From Saprospiraceae bacterium UBA7328 (GTDB lineage Bacteria > Bacteroidota > Bacteroidia > Chitinophagales > Saprospiraceae): a DNA stretch of 64,000 nucleotides. The DNA is taken from contig DKPS01000047.1 of the NCBI GenBank assembly GCA_002471345.1, positions 31,023-95,022 of the forward strand. Direction: 5' to 3'. The notes below the pieces were generated by a model. That model did no database searches and was not told the origin of the DNA. It saw only the letters and a program-made list of their open reading frames with translations. Shown here one piece after another: positions 25,736 to 34,770 of the stretch; within the stretch, counting starts at the first letter, position 1, and every line of letters begins with the position of its first letter. Made by a program: the position numbers and the translations under genes.

Positions 25736-27528
25736 TTATTTCTTTCTAGGGCAGCTATTAAAATTTCATTTTTATCTAGGACATAATCTATTTGGTCTTT
25801 ACTAGTAGATGTCAAAATATTGTCCTTTTTTACTCTTTTATCGAAATGTTTTTTAAGACTATTCATTATGCTCAGATGATCATTTTGGGTTGTCTTAAAA
25901 TTTGCTAGATCTCCATTTTTCAATGGTCGGTCAGAAATTATTAAAACGACTAATTCAGAGAGCCCAGTGGATGCATTGGTATTTTTAGAACTAATTTTTA
26001 AATCTGCATCTATCCCTGTGCCACGACCCCTTTGATTAGTAACTAAATTCACCTTGTTGGGTTCATTATAAGTGAATTCGTATACAAAGCCATCACCATT
26101 ATTGACAATGTATGATTGAGGTGATTTTTTAGAACCAATTTTGAGATCGGCATCTCTTTTATTCTCTTCGACAATTTCAATCTTAAATGAGATTGTGCCT
26201 CTCACTTTAGATTCCAAGTTTTTGGTGGCACTTTTTGGTGGCACGGATAAACCTGAATTTTTAACTATCGCATTATTAGACTTTTTTAAAGTAGATAGGT
26301 CTTCTATACATCTACATGAGAAGGCCATTTTTTTGTTAGCACCGCTAGATGTGATGTCTTTGATATTGGCACTAAAATTAATCCAACCTGCTTGTAGAAT
26401 ATCTTTTGATTCAGCTGACCAATAATTTCCACCTACACTGATATTGTCAAAATTCTTTTTGTCATCAAGACTCCCTCCTAAAGTTGCATTGAATCCACTG
26501 AGACTTGCATCCATCAGAGTATAATATGCTACAGACCTTCCACCTGCAGTTTTTATCAAAGAAGACCATTCTTCATTATCGGGTAGTCGCCACCCATTTG
26601 GACAGGAAGTCATAGCTTGATTCCAAGTATACAATCGTCCTATTTCGGAGCATTCCTTCTTATTGTCATAGCAAGGTGCTGAACCTTGATTGAAATTTAG
26701 ATTTTGGGCCATCCATTTCTGTCCATTCGCGTACTTGACCCATTTATAGTTTTGCTCATCTCTATCATCTTTAAATGTACCAGTTTCAAAAGGTTGAAGA
26801 GAAATGCCTTTATTACTTCCTTCCACTTTTATTGGGATGGGAGTAGAGACAATAGCTTCTTCAGGTGGAGTATCTGATTTTTTTAAAAAATACCACCCTG
26901 TTGCGGCTATAATGATTATTCCAGCAAGAATTGCCAAAAGCCCTACTTTGCTCCTTTTTTCTGGAGGAGTAGCCTTTGATTTCAACTTGCCTTTCATCTC
27001 TTCCTTCCTTGGAACTGGAAGTCCATCATTTGTTAAGGCAAAAACTTCTAATGGTTCTTCTACATTTTTAAACTCAAATGATCCGACAGATTCGTATGTA
27101 AATTCTGGATGGCTTGTTAGGTTTTTTTGAACAGTTTCCGAAAATAATATAGCACCGGGCACGCCCATAGACTCTACTCTCGATGCTACATTTACGGCAT
27201 CACCAAATACATTGTCATTTGTAAAAACGATATCCCCGATGTGAACGCCTATGCGTACTGGAACATTAGGGTCTTCCTTAAAAGCAAGTTGAAGAGCATG
27301 GCTGCATTTCATGGCTTCTACCACAGAGTTAAAAGTCATCAAACAAGCATCCCCGTAGTATTGAACTATTTTACCATTATGTTTTTCACTTTCTTCCTCA
27401 TGACATTTTTGATATTTCTCCAGTAGCACTAAAGATGCCGTCTCATCTTTTTGCATCATGGCAGTATAGCCTGTAATATCGGAGAATACTATAGCGCTGA
27501 GTTGTCTACTTTTTTTGTCAATAGCCAT
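25732..27528 (-). CDS. Membrane class III nucleotide cyclase with extracytoplasmic FISUMP domain
   Basis: About 598 residues from the ATG at 27528; a longer TTG start at 27540 is possible. Residues ~5-170 are a class III cyclase: IVFSDITGYTAMM (metal Asp17), YYGDACLMTF (metal Asp60) and VFGDAVNVASRVE (Asn113, Arg117). The usual adenine-recognising Lys before the second metal site is Gln (KIVQYYGD). A single transmembrane helix follows (~197-214, LLAILAGIIIIAATGWYFL), then a FISUMP (Fib_succ_major) domain at ~247-405 (KWMAQNLNF, CPNGWRLPDNEEW, FSCRCIED) and a C-terminal beta domain of unknown type. The layout is that of a receptor cyclase. The gene overlaps both neighbours. Which nucleotide it cyclises is unknown. 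Confidence 0.88.
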   Translation of the reverse strand: MAIDKKSRQLSAIVFSDITGYTAMMQKDETASLVLLEKYQKCHEEESEKHNGKIVQYYGDACLMTFNSVVEAMKCSHALQLAFKEDPNVPVRIGVHIGDIVFTNDNVFGDAVNVASRVESMGVPGAILFSETVQKNLTSHPEFTYESVGSFEFKNVEEPLEVFALTNDGLPVPRKEEMKGKLKSKATPPEKRSKVGLLAILAGIIIIAATGWYFLKKSDTPPEEAIVSTPIPIKVEGSNKGISLQPFETGTFKDDRDEQNYKWVKYANGQKWMAQNLNFNQGSAPCYDNKKECSEIGRLYTWNQAMTSCPNGWRLPDNEEWSSLIKTAGGRSVAYYTLMDASLSGFNATLGGSLDDKKNFDNISVGGNYWSAESKDILQAGWINFSANIKDITSSGANKKMAFSCRCIEDLSTLKKSNNAIVKNSGLSVPPKSATKNLESKVRGTISFKIEIVEENKRDADLKIGSKKSPQSYIVNNGDGFVYEFTYNEPNKVNLVTNQRGRGTGIDADLKISSKNTNASTGLSELVVLIISDRPLKNGDLANFKTTQNDHLSIMNSLKKHFDKRVKKDNILTSTSKDQIDYVLDKNEILIAALERNK

Positions 27529-28957
27529 GTTCCATTTCAATCATAATAGGTAATATCTCAAGGTCCGTTAAAGTGCCTTGAAAATCAATTTTTTGCCCTT
27601 CTTTATATCGTACATGATCTAATGGAAGTAAAGCATTCCCTAGACTTGAATAGATTCTTTGTGTGAATGTTCCTCTAGCAGATCGCATTGATTTTACTAA
27701 GTTATCTCCATTAATAGGAAAGTAAGATAATAGCATACATGTGTATTCTTTTCCAATGGTATTATCAAGATTAATATAGCCATTTAGAGGGTTTACTTTT
27801 TCTTTTGAGACTATATACTTTAGATCTCCTGGATATGGATACACCTTGTTTACTTTTTCTTTTGCATCCATGTTGATAATTGATAAATATATTTTTCTTG
27901 TACTGGCATTTTGAATCTCAAAATAGAAGGAGTCATTTTGATAATACTTATGGTCAAACTGATAAAGATTGATGTCCAATGATAGAGGCATTGGCTTTCC
28001 ACCAAACTGATAAAAACCAATCTGACCTTTAATTATTTCTCCGGAGATTGGTTTTTGTTTCCTAAGATGTTTTCTTTCATTCCTGGCTGTTTGCGCTATT
28101 CGAGTAAGTTGTTCTTGTGTAAATTCCCTCCTACAAGATGGGTGCTTGTTGTAGCACATGATATTAGTAATCAGAGGTTCGTAATATTCTCCTGTGGTCT
28201 GATTCGGAATTTTACTTTGCATTTCACAATTTTCAAGACAATACTCACGATATTCTTCTAATCCCAGATTTGGATCAGCAGGGGTGTCACAGAGGTCATC
28301 TCCCGTTTCATAACAGTCCACTATTCCATTATTATTCTTATCGCTATTTCTGGCTATTGGCTCATTATTTTGAGATTGACTGTTTCCCTTTCCATGAGTA
28401 TGGTATAATCCGAAAAAATGACCCATTTCATGAGGGAAGGTGGATTGATTATGAAATCCATCTTGACTGATAACCATTCTATTTTTATGAGCTTTTTCAG
28501 GATGATAGGTATAACCATAATACCCTCCAACTATAGATTCAGGTATATAAATGTTTAAGGCATTTGAAAGATCATTCTTTGAAGCCATTTCTTCTTCTAA
28601 TTCAATATCGAACTGATGATATTTTGAACTTTTGAGAGTTCTGATTGGTCCGTTTAGAATGAATCGAATATTGGCTTTTAAGTATATATCATTAAGTTCT
28701 ACAATATACTTAGATAGTAATTCTTGATCTATGGCACCATTACCTTCTTCATCAGTTATAATGTGTATCTGTATTGGTATATCTACTATCCCCTTAGCTA
28801 TTCTAAGATTTCTGGTATTGCCCAACTCAAAACTTCTGGTGTATGCAATTTGCTTCTCACTGGGAATAGTAGCACACTCCTGAGTATTACCAGATTGAAT
28901 TGAGATCAAACAAACAAAACAGGTAATACATAAGATGGTAAGTCGTAAACAAGTCAT
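27518..28957 (-). CDS. Secreted M43-type (pappalysin-like) metalloprotease with DUF4384-like tail
   Basis: 479 residues with a signal peptide. Metzincin zinc site HEMGHFFGLYH (His176, Glu177, His180, His186), Cys-rich insertion (LCDTPADPN, CLENC) and Met-turn NIMCYNKH (Met267), as in M43 cytophagalysin/pappalysin. After ~residue 320 comes a beta domain resembling DUF4384 (FYFEIQNASTRKIYLSIINM, then KVYPYPGD). Nearly all catalytic features are present, so it should be active, outside the cytoplasm. It sits 8 nt after the DUF4384 gene and overlaps the cyclase gene by 11 bp. Its substrates may include the partner surface proteins; that is inference. Confidence 0.9.
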   Translation of the reverse strand: MTCLRLTILCITCFVCLISIQSGNTQECATIPSEKQIAYTRSFELGNTRNLRIAKGIVDIPIQIHIITDEEGNGAIDQELLSKYIVELNDIYLKANIRFILNGPIRTLKSSKYHQFDIELEEEMASKNDLSNALNIYIPESIVGGYYGYTYHPEKAHKNRMVISQDGFHNQSTFPHEMGHFFGLYHTHGKGNSQSQNNEPIARNSDKNNNGIVDCYETGDDLCDTPADPNLGLEEYREYCLENCEMQSKIPNQTTGEYYEPLITNIMCYNKHPSCRREFTQEQLTRIAQTARNERKHLRKQKPISGEIIKGQIGFYQFGGKPMPLSLDINLYQFDHKYYQNDSFYFEIQNASTRKIYLSIINMDAKEKVNKVYPYPGDLKYIVSKEKVNPLNGYINLDNTIGKEYTCMLLSYFPINGDNLVKSMRSARGTFTQRIYSSLGNALLPLDHVRYKEGQKIDFQGTLTDLEILPIMIEMEHGY

Positions 28958-28965
28958 TTTATATT

Positions 28966-30462
28966 TTACCTTCTTCTTATTCCAATAACTAATGGTAAGA
29001 CCATCGGATCATCATTGCCAAGATAATAGGACAATGCTCCATTGTCTATATAGACATCTCCTTGCTCTGGAGTAGCTGCCATAGACCCGAAAATTGTAGC
29101 TAATCGTGCTTCTGCACTCATATTTGGATCCATGTTTTCCATTCTTATTAGCACGTCTTTAAAGTCAAGCTGCGACCTAGAAAAAAGAGCAACCATAGTC
29201 TCTTGAGTTTTTATTTCACCATTAGGAGAATCCTCGATTTCTATATAATATTCACCCTCTGGTATAGACACACTAATATTTCCTGATTCATCATCAAATT
29301 GTGCATTAGACGGATAGTTATAGTATATCCCAGATGGTAGATCTTGTACATTTCCTTGATTGGGATAGATGCTAAACATCTTATTTCCACTATTGATCGA
29401 GAAAATATAGACATAACCGTTTCCGGAGGCCTTTACTCTATACTGAGTGCCAGCTCCAAAGGTATCAGTTGTGCTGTAAGAGGATACAGATTTAGTACTT
29501 TTTTGAGATCTTTTTGTCTTCTTTTTTCCTATTACCAAATCAAAAGAAGCCCCACTATCACCATAGTTATTTACACTTAAATTTTGTGATTCTCCTTGCT
29601 GAATATTCATAAAGACATCTTGATCATATGATGCATCATGGAATTCCATATAGAGCTGCCCATTAATGGATTCTAATGCAACCAAGTCTGTGGGAGGAAG
29701 TTCTTGAGTTCTGTATTCTGTTCCAACATTATTATTCAATTCTGATTCTTGAATCTCTTTAAATTCTTTGAGTTCAGGAATTGAAATCCCTAAAGCGTCC
29801 CATTCTGGAATCTGAGCTGAATCAAAAGTTCTGCTTGCATCTGCTATAAAATCCCTAATCAGTCTTTCTCGGTCTCTTTTTTTGTTAGCTATCATATTTG
29901 ATATGTTATTCACTAAAGAGAATGCATTTGAAACAATTCCTAAGGAATTTGAAAAATTAGAAATTCCCCTGCTTCTCATGTTCAATCTCTCATTTTCTAA
30001 GTACAGAGAGTCTCTTACACGAGGATCTATATCAGCACTTATTTGTGGATTTCTAGCACTAATTCTTGCCTTTAGAGGATGCATGGTTTGCTGATAATAG
30101 GAAAGCATTATTTCGAAATTGTCCTTATATCTTTTAGATTGTCTTTCTGGATTTTTTCCAAGTCGTTTGAGTTGCCTGAAACTTGTGAGATCCAGTTTTA
30201 TTTCTGCTAGATAAATTCTATTATACATCTTAGTAATCTCTTCATAAGATTTCCTTAATCCACTATAGTCTGATGCATTAAAAGTTTCATCCTGAGAAAT
30301 GAATGTTACATCATCAGTTAATATTTTTTTGAAAATCTTATTATTCTCAGAATTAAGAAGTTGATCTAATGCAACCATTGCTTGCCCTTTTGTGACCTGA
30401 GCAGAGATGCTAGAAAATAAGAAAATTGAGAAAATAAGTGTTATATATATTTTGAGTTTCAT
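28966..30462 (-). CDS. Secreted DUF4384-domain protein
   Basis: About 498 residues from the ATG at 30462 (MKLKIYITLIFSIFLFSSISAQ is a signal peptide); the longer frame uses a TTG. The N-terminal ~250 residues are helical and Arg/Lys-rich, with no recognised domain. Residues ~340-450 look like DUF4384: YRVKASGNGYVYIFSINSGN, KMFSIYPNQGNV, and a SIPEGEYYIEIED strand. DUF4384 often occurs beside caspase-like and kinase-type stress proteins in bacteria. It lies between the caspase gene (38 nt) and the metalloprotease gene (8 nt), so co-transcription is near certain. Confidence 0.82.
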   Translation of the reverse strand: MKLKIYITLIFSIFLFSSISAQVTKGQAMVALDQLLNSENNKIFKKILTDDVTFISQDETFNASDYSGLRKSYEEITKMYNRIYLAEIKLDLTSFRQLKRLGKNPERQSKRYKDNFEIMLSYYQQTMHPLKARISARNPQISADIDPRVRDSLYLENERLNMRSRGISNFSNSLGIVSNAFSLVNNISNMIANKKRDRERLIRDFIADASRTFDSAQIPEWDALGISIPELKEFKEIQESELNNNVGTEYRTQELPPTDLVALESINGQLYMEFHDASYDQDVFMNIQQGESQNLSVNNYGDSGASFDLVIGKKKTKRSQKSTKSVSSYSTTDTFGAGTQYRVKASGNGYVYIFSINSGNKMFSIYPNQGNVQDLPSGIYYNYPSNAQFDDESGNISVSIPEGEYYIEIEDSPNGEIKTQETMVALFSRSQLDFKDVLIRMENMDPNMSAEARLATIFGSMAATPEQGDVYIDNGALSYYLGNDDPMVLPLVIGIRRR

Positions 30463-30500
30463 TTTGCTTTTTCTTTTTGTTTTCAATTATTCTATTGGAC

Positions 30501-32078
30501 TTAATCTGCGATACATCTGCATGACAATCCCCATTTTTTGCTGTACTTATCCAAGGCTATATATCCATTAGTTTTGTTGATATCTAAATAAGTAGCTTTT
30601 GCTGAGGAACTACTAGAACTCCAATAATTTCCAAAGTCACCGCGGCAGCAGAAGTCTCCTTCCATTTGCCTTCCTCCACTCAACTCAGGGTTGAATGAAT
30701 GTTCACCTTTTATCATTAAAGATGCATATGCTTCTCGCTCTCCACCATAGATATTGATAATGCTTTGCCATTCTTGCTCTGACGGAAGATGCCAGCCGTT
30801 AGGACAGGCAGCTTGAGCAGAATCCCATGAATAAAGTCTTCCTCCATTTGAACAGTTTTTCTTTTTGTCTTGGTAGCACCATGAATCATTTGCTTTGTAA
30901 TTCAGGTTTTGAGACATCCATTTATTACCATCCTTTAACCTTACCCAAAAGTATTCACTTTCATCTCTTTCATCAGTAAAAGTGCCATTGTCAAAAGGCC
31001 CAATGTATTCTGTATTAGGACAGCCATCATTATCTAATGGTCCAGCCTCTTCCGGACATTTATCCAATACATTTGCAATTCCATCTCTATCATTGTCTCC
31101 TTCATTCAAAGTTTTGCTCTTAGATCCAGGACATCCTTCATTTTCCAAACTTCCGTATTCATTTGGGCACTTATCGATTTTATCCGGAATCAAATCATTA
31201 TCAGAATCCATTAAATCAGGGTTTCTGGATTGTTGATTTTCTGAATTATCACCAAAGCAAATTTTCTTTTCCAATACTCCTACTGGCACTATGCGTTGGT
31301 CTGGATTAAGCTCTCTTACTTCCCTGGATACATTGCCTAAAAGGTTGCTCATACACCCACCTTGGCGAATATGTTTGGATAAGATTTCTGTGAACTGATT
31401 ATCATCTCTTACTACTGTATTTTTTTCTGTAGAAAAAATGAGGAGACTATTCGTCATAGGGCTGATCTCTGTCATTCCATTAGTAGTGCCTCTGTATTCT
31501 GCCGTCCAGTTTCTATTTTGCACAAATGGGTTGTTACGGCAGGCATCAAGGATGACGACTTTGGCTTTTTCAGGTTGATTAAATGATCTAAAAAAATGAT
31601 CCACATTGATGCATTGAGAATGTACCTGAAATTTTGATTCTGGATTCGCATCTATTGGTATCAAGTAATTTTCTCCATCTATTTGAAATCCATGGCCAGC
31701 ATAGTAAACTATGCCCGATTCATAAGTTCTAAATTTTTGAGAAAAGTCTTCTATTGCCTGATTGAACGATTGCCTATCAAGATTGTATCCCAATTCTACT
31801 TCGTAGCCTTGAGCTTCCAGAGCAGCAGCTATCGTTTGTGCATCTTGAGCAGGTTCTTTTAATTTAGCGCCATGTTGGTATTCACTATTTCCAATTACTA
31901 ATGCTATTTTTTTCTCTGTGCTATTGTCAGTTTTGGTTCTAACCCAGCTTCTGTAGTTTATTTGATCTGTTTGAGAAAAAGCACTAAATGAGGCCATGCC
32001 TAGGACACCGATTAAAACAATAGATTTGGCTCTATAGAAGTATAGACTTATATTAAGTGTCCAGTATTTCATATACAT
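30501..32078 (-). CDS. Secreted caspase-like (C14) protease with TSP3-type repeats and FISUMP domain
   Basis: About 525 residues from the ATG at 32078 (32072 also possible; the longest frame needs TTG at 32102). A signal segment (SIVLIGVLGMASFSAFSQ) is followed by a p20-like caspase domain: KKIALVIGNSEY, VYYAGHGFQ (catalytic His ~129) and VVILDACRNNPF (catalytic Cys ~180). Two Asp-rich, thrombospondin type 3-like loops follow (DNDLIPDKIDKCP, DNDRDGIANVLDKCP), then a C-terminal FISUMP domain (KWMSQNLNYKA, CPNGWHLPSEQEW, GLSCRCIAD). The FISUMP domain matches the one in the membrane cyclase. It is the first gene of the operon and is divergent from a two-component pair. The signal peptide places it outside the cytoplasm. 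Confidence 0.9.
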   Translation of the reverse strand: MYMKYWTLNISLYFYRAKSIVLIGVLGMASFSAFSQTDQINYRSWVRTKTDNSTEKKIALVIGNSEYQHGAKLKEPAQDAQTIAAALEAQGYEVELGYNLDRQSFNQAIEDFSQKFRTYESGIVYYAGHGFQIDGENYLIPIDANPESKFQVHSQCINVDHFFRSFNQPEKAKVVILDACRNNPFVQNRNWTAEYRGTTNGMTEISPMTNSLLIFSTEKNTVVRDDNQFTEILSKHIRQGGCMSNLLGNVSREVRELNPDQRIVPVGVLEKKICFGDNSENQQSRNPDLMDSDNDLIPDKIDKCPNEYGSLENEGCPGSKSKTLNEGDNDRDGIANVLDKCPEEAGPLDNDGCPNTEYIGPFDNGTFTDERDESEYFWVRLKDGNKWMSQNLNYKANDSWCYQDKKKNCSNGGRLYSWDSAQAACPNGWHLPSEQEWQSIINIYGGEREAYASLMIKGEHSFNPELSGGRQMEGDFCCRGDFGNYWSSSSSSAKATYLDINKTNGYIALDKYSKKWGLSCRCIAD

Positions 32079-32210
32079 AAAGATGTCAAATTTAGCTCTC
32101 AAAAAGGTTACAATGTATCGTATATATTTTTACTAATAATAGTAGTAATTCCAAATTGGAATGATGTAAATTGTGATTATCAAGGATGCTTACTCTTGGA
32201 AAATCATAAA

Positions 32211-32873
32211 ATGGAAGGCAAACCAATAAAACTTATTATTGCTGATGATAGTCCTACTTTCCGTGAAGGAATCATTAGCTATCTCAATCAACATGAAGGT
32301 TTTGAAGTTACCAAGCAAGTGAGTAATGGAAGGTCACTTCTTGCTGAGATAAAAGAGGAGGAAGTAGATTTAGTGCTTTTAGATATAAAAATGCCAGAAA
32401 TGGATGGCATTGAATGTTCAAAATTTATTCGCCAAAATTATCCAAGTATAAAAATACTCATATTGTCAAATTATGGAGAATTGGTATTCATAAGAGAACT
32501 AACTAAAGCTGATCATGGTGCTCATGGATACCTTCTTAAAAATGTAGAAAAAGAAGAAATCGTATTTGCTATAAAAAAGATCTATAAGGATGGTAAATAC
32601 ATCTGCGATGAAGTCAGAGATAAAATAAGTGCTTTAGAAAAATTTGATAAGACTTTCTCTCCTCAAGAACTTCAAACTCTATACTATTTCTGGAATGGAC
32701 TAACTTCTGAACAAATCGCTAAGAAAGTATTCCGAAGTAAACATGCTGTCGATGCTAGATTTAAAAGTATTTATGCCGAGACTAAATGTAGCAATCAGAG
32801 AGAATTGATGAGGTATATTGTAGAAAATAATCTTAACGAGATGTTCAAATATGAATTTGAAACAGAGGGTTAG
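32211..32873 (+). CDS. NarL-type response regulator
   Basis: 221 residues from the ATG at 32211, preferred over a TTG at 32196. Intact receiver: IIADDSPTF acidic pair, Asp58 in VLLDIKMPEMDG, Ser in ILILSNYG and Lys in YLLKNVEK. The C-terminal HTH is divergent LuxR-type (FSPQELQTLYYF, GLTSEQIAKKVFRSKHAVDA). It overlaps the histidine kinase by 23 bp, so they are a cognate pair, and it is divergent from the caspase operon with ~130 bp between, making that operon a likely target. Confidence 0.92.
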   Translation: MEGKPIKLIIADDSPTFREGIISYLNQHEGFEVTKQVSNGRSLLAEIKEEEVDLVLLDIKMPEMDGIECSKFIRQNYPSIKILILSNYGELVFIRELTKADHGAHGYLLKNVEKEEIVFAIKKIYKDGKYICDEVRDKISALEKFDKTFSPQELQTLYYFWNGLTSEQIAKKVFRSKHAVDARFKSIYAETKCSNQRELMRYIVENNLNEMFKYEFETEG

Positions 32874-34125
32874 GATTTACTGTTATGCCCTTACTTTTCT
32901 TTGTTCAGGTGTATGTTTATTTTCCCAATCGGACTCATTAACCATACTTTTCCAAAAAGCTGAAAATGCTTTTCTCTTAGGCCAAATTGAGATAGCAGCA
33001 GATAACTATGTTGATGCCTTAGAATTTAGTGATGTAGAGACTAATAGTAACGCAGATATTAACAATCGACTTAAAATTATTGAGCTGCTTTCTCTTTGTT
33101 TACAGCAAATTGGAAATTGTGAGAAAGCCTCTAATTATCTAAAACCTCTTATGACTGAAGAGGCGGATAAAGTAGCCGTGTCAAAAGCTATCCGAGAAAT
33201 TATAAGATGTACCAATGCCAATGGAACTAAAATAAACGAAGAACTACAGCAGGACATCTTAGAATATTTGGCTCTGGAAAGAATTGATGAAGGGGCCGAG
33301 AATCAGATGGCCGTTTTTTTAAAAGGTGTATATACAGATGAACAAGATTTTAGTGATTTCTTTCTTTTGTTAGAATATGGATTTATGCCAGCTCTAAAAT
33401 CCTTAGAGAAAGAACAAAAGGCCAATAGAATAGCGGATCAGCGTTCATATATTGCCATTGGATCATTGTTCCTAATGCTGATTTTAGGTTTTTTTCTATT
33501 TACCGCTAATCGCCAAATAAATCATGTAATACGTGAAAATGTAGCTCTTCTGACTGGCAAAGAAAAGGAGACTAATCGCTTAAGCGTGGATCTCCACGAT
33601 ATTTTGGGATATAAGATTGTTGAATTAAAGGATCAAGTAAAAAAGGTTGTGAATGGTTCTAAACCAGAGATGGAGAACATTTCAAAAGGTCTCAATGAAT
33701 TACATGAGTCCATGAGATACATTGTTCAATCGAACCTTACTCCAGAATCACTAAAATTTGGATTGGGACCTGCCTTGGATACCCTCTTCAATCGTGTGAA
33801 TAAATTAGGTGTATTACAGTTTGAATTGTACAAACATGGATTAAAGGATAGGTTAAATGAAGAAAAAGAAAAACATATCTTTTACATCATTCAAGAATTG
33901 GTGAATAATGTGATCAAACACTCAAAAGGAACTAGGGCAAGTTTTGAGATTTCAAGACTTGAAAGTGAAGTGTCAATCTTGGCAGAAGATGATGGTATAG
34001 GATATATTTCTTCAATAGATACATTGAAAACTGTAAAATCAAGAGTTGGGTTTCTAAAGGGCAAGGTTGTTGAGGAATCCGAAATAGATAAAGGAAGTAT
34101 GGTGATTGTTACCGTACCTATATAA
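32851..34125 (+). CDS. TPR-type sensor histidine kinase (HisKA_3/NarX type)
   Basis: 424 residues from the ATG at 32851 inside the preceding gene. Signal segment (CYALTFLCSGVCLFSQ), helical TPR-like sensor to ~residue 195, a transmembrane helix (~200-218), coiled linker, then HisKA_3 with phospho-acceptor His249 (LSVDLHDILG) and a HATPase domain (N-box IIQELVNNVIKHSKG, G-box EDDGIGY). The sensor faces the periplasm. The partner regulator is directly upstream. Conserved sites are present, so it is presumably active. Confidence 0.92.
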   Translation: MNLKQRVRIYCYALTFLCSGVCLFSQSDSLTILFQKAENAFLLGQIEIAADNYVDALEFSDVETNSNADINNRLKIIELLSLCLQQIGNCEKASNYLKPLMTEEADKVAVSKAIREIIRCTNANGTKINEELQQDILEYLALERIDEGAENQMAVFLKGVYTDEQDFSDFFLLLEYGFMPALKSLEKEQKANRIADQRSYIAIGSLFLMLILGFFLFTANRQINHVIRENVALLTGKEKETNRLSVDLHDILGYKIVELKDQVKKVVNGSKPEMENISKGLNELHESMRYIVQSNLTPESLKFGLGPALDTLFNRVNKLGVLQFELYKHGLKDRLNEEKEKHIFYIIQELVNNVIKHSKGTRASFEISRLESEVSILAEDDGIGYISSIDTLKTVKSRVGFLKGKVVEESEIDKGSMVIVTVPI

Positions 34126-34232
34126 ATAGAAAAGCTAAATCTTATAATCTACTATGAATTCTTCCTGATCCTAAATTTGAAGTTATTAAATCACTTCATT
34201 GTATATTTCATTTTATCACAATTTCACCTATC

Positions 34233-34733
34233 ATGTCTAGTACAATAGAAACTCTAACTTCAAGCCTTTCTCAACGGCAGAAATCTACCTTATTAATTCA
34301 TGGTTTCATTACAATTCTTATAGGTTTTTTTGGTGGCTTTGCTTGGTTGATATCAATGGCTGGTTATCTTGAACTTTGGCCCTTGCCTCCTCTTGACCTT
34401 ACAGTTCCTGCCACTAAAGAACTTTGGAGGAATGCACATACTGGACCTATTAATAATGGTATGTTGGTCATTTTGGTCGTGGCTATAAGTCCTTTGCTTA
34501 AACTTACTCCTAAAGCATCAAAATTTATGACTTATGGTGCCATTGCTATGCTTTGGGGCAATACTTTAGGGTATTCTACAGGGCCTTTTTCCACTAATCG
34601 AGGACTGACACCAACTGGTGATTTTATAAATATTTTGTGTTATGGATCATTTTATGTTGCAGTGGTCGGAGCATTTATTTTGGTGGGATTAGGAATCTAT
34701 GGTAGTTATAAATCTCTGCTAGAATCAAAGTGA
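34233..34733 (+). CDS. Styrene-oxide-isomerase-like membrane protein (copy 1)
   Basis: 166 residues, four transmembrane helices. It matches the small heme-b styrene oxide isomerase (StyC) family: WRNAHTGPINNGMLVI and WGNTLGYSTGPFSTNRGLTP. Counting residues, His69, Asn75, Asn110 and Tyr114 have exactly the spacing of StyC His58, Asn64, Asn99 and Tyr103 as I recall them; the StyC Asp95 position is not Asp. The family rearranges aryl epoxides to aldehydes (Meinwald rearrangement). It is the first gene of a three-gene set with an FAD oxidoreductase and a second copy. The true substrate is unknown. Confidence 0.82.
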   Translation: MSSTIETLTSSLSQRQKSTLLIHGFITILIGFFGGFAWLISMAGYLELWPLPPLDLTVPATKELWRNAHTGPINNGMLVILVVAISPLLKLTPKASKFMTYGAIAMLWGNTLGYSTGPFSTNRGLTPTGDFINILCYGSFYVAVVGAFILVGLGIYGSYKSLLESK

Positions 34734-34770
34734 CTCTCGAAATTGATTTTAAAGGCTCTAATTAAGAAAA

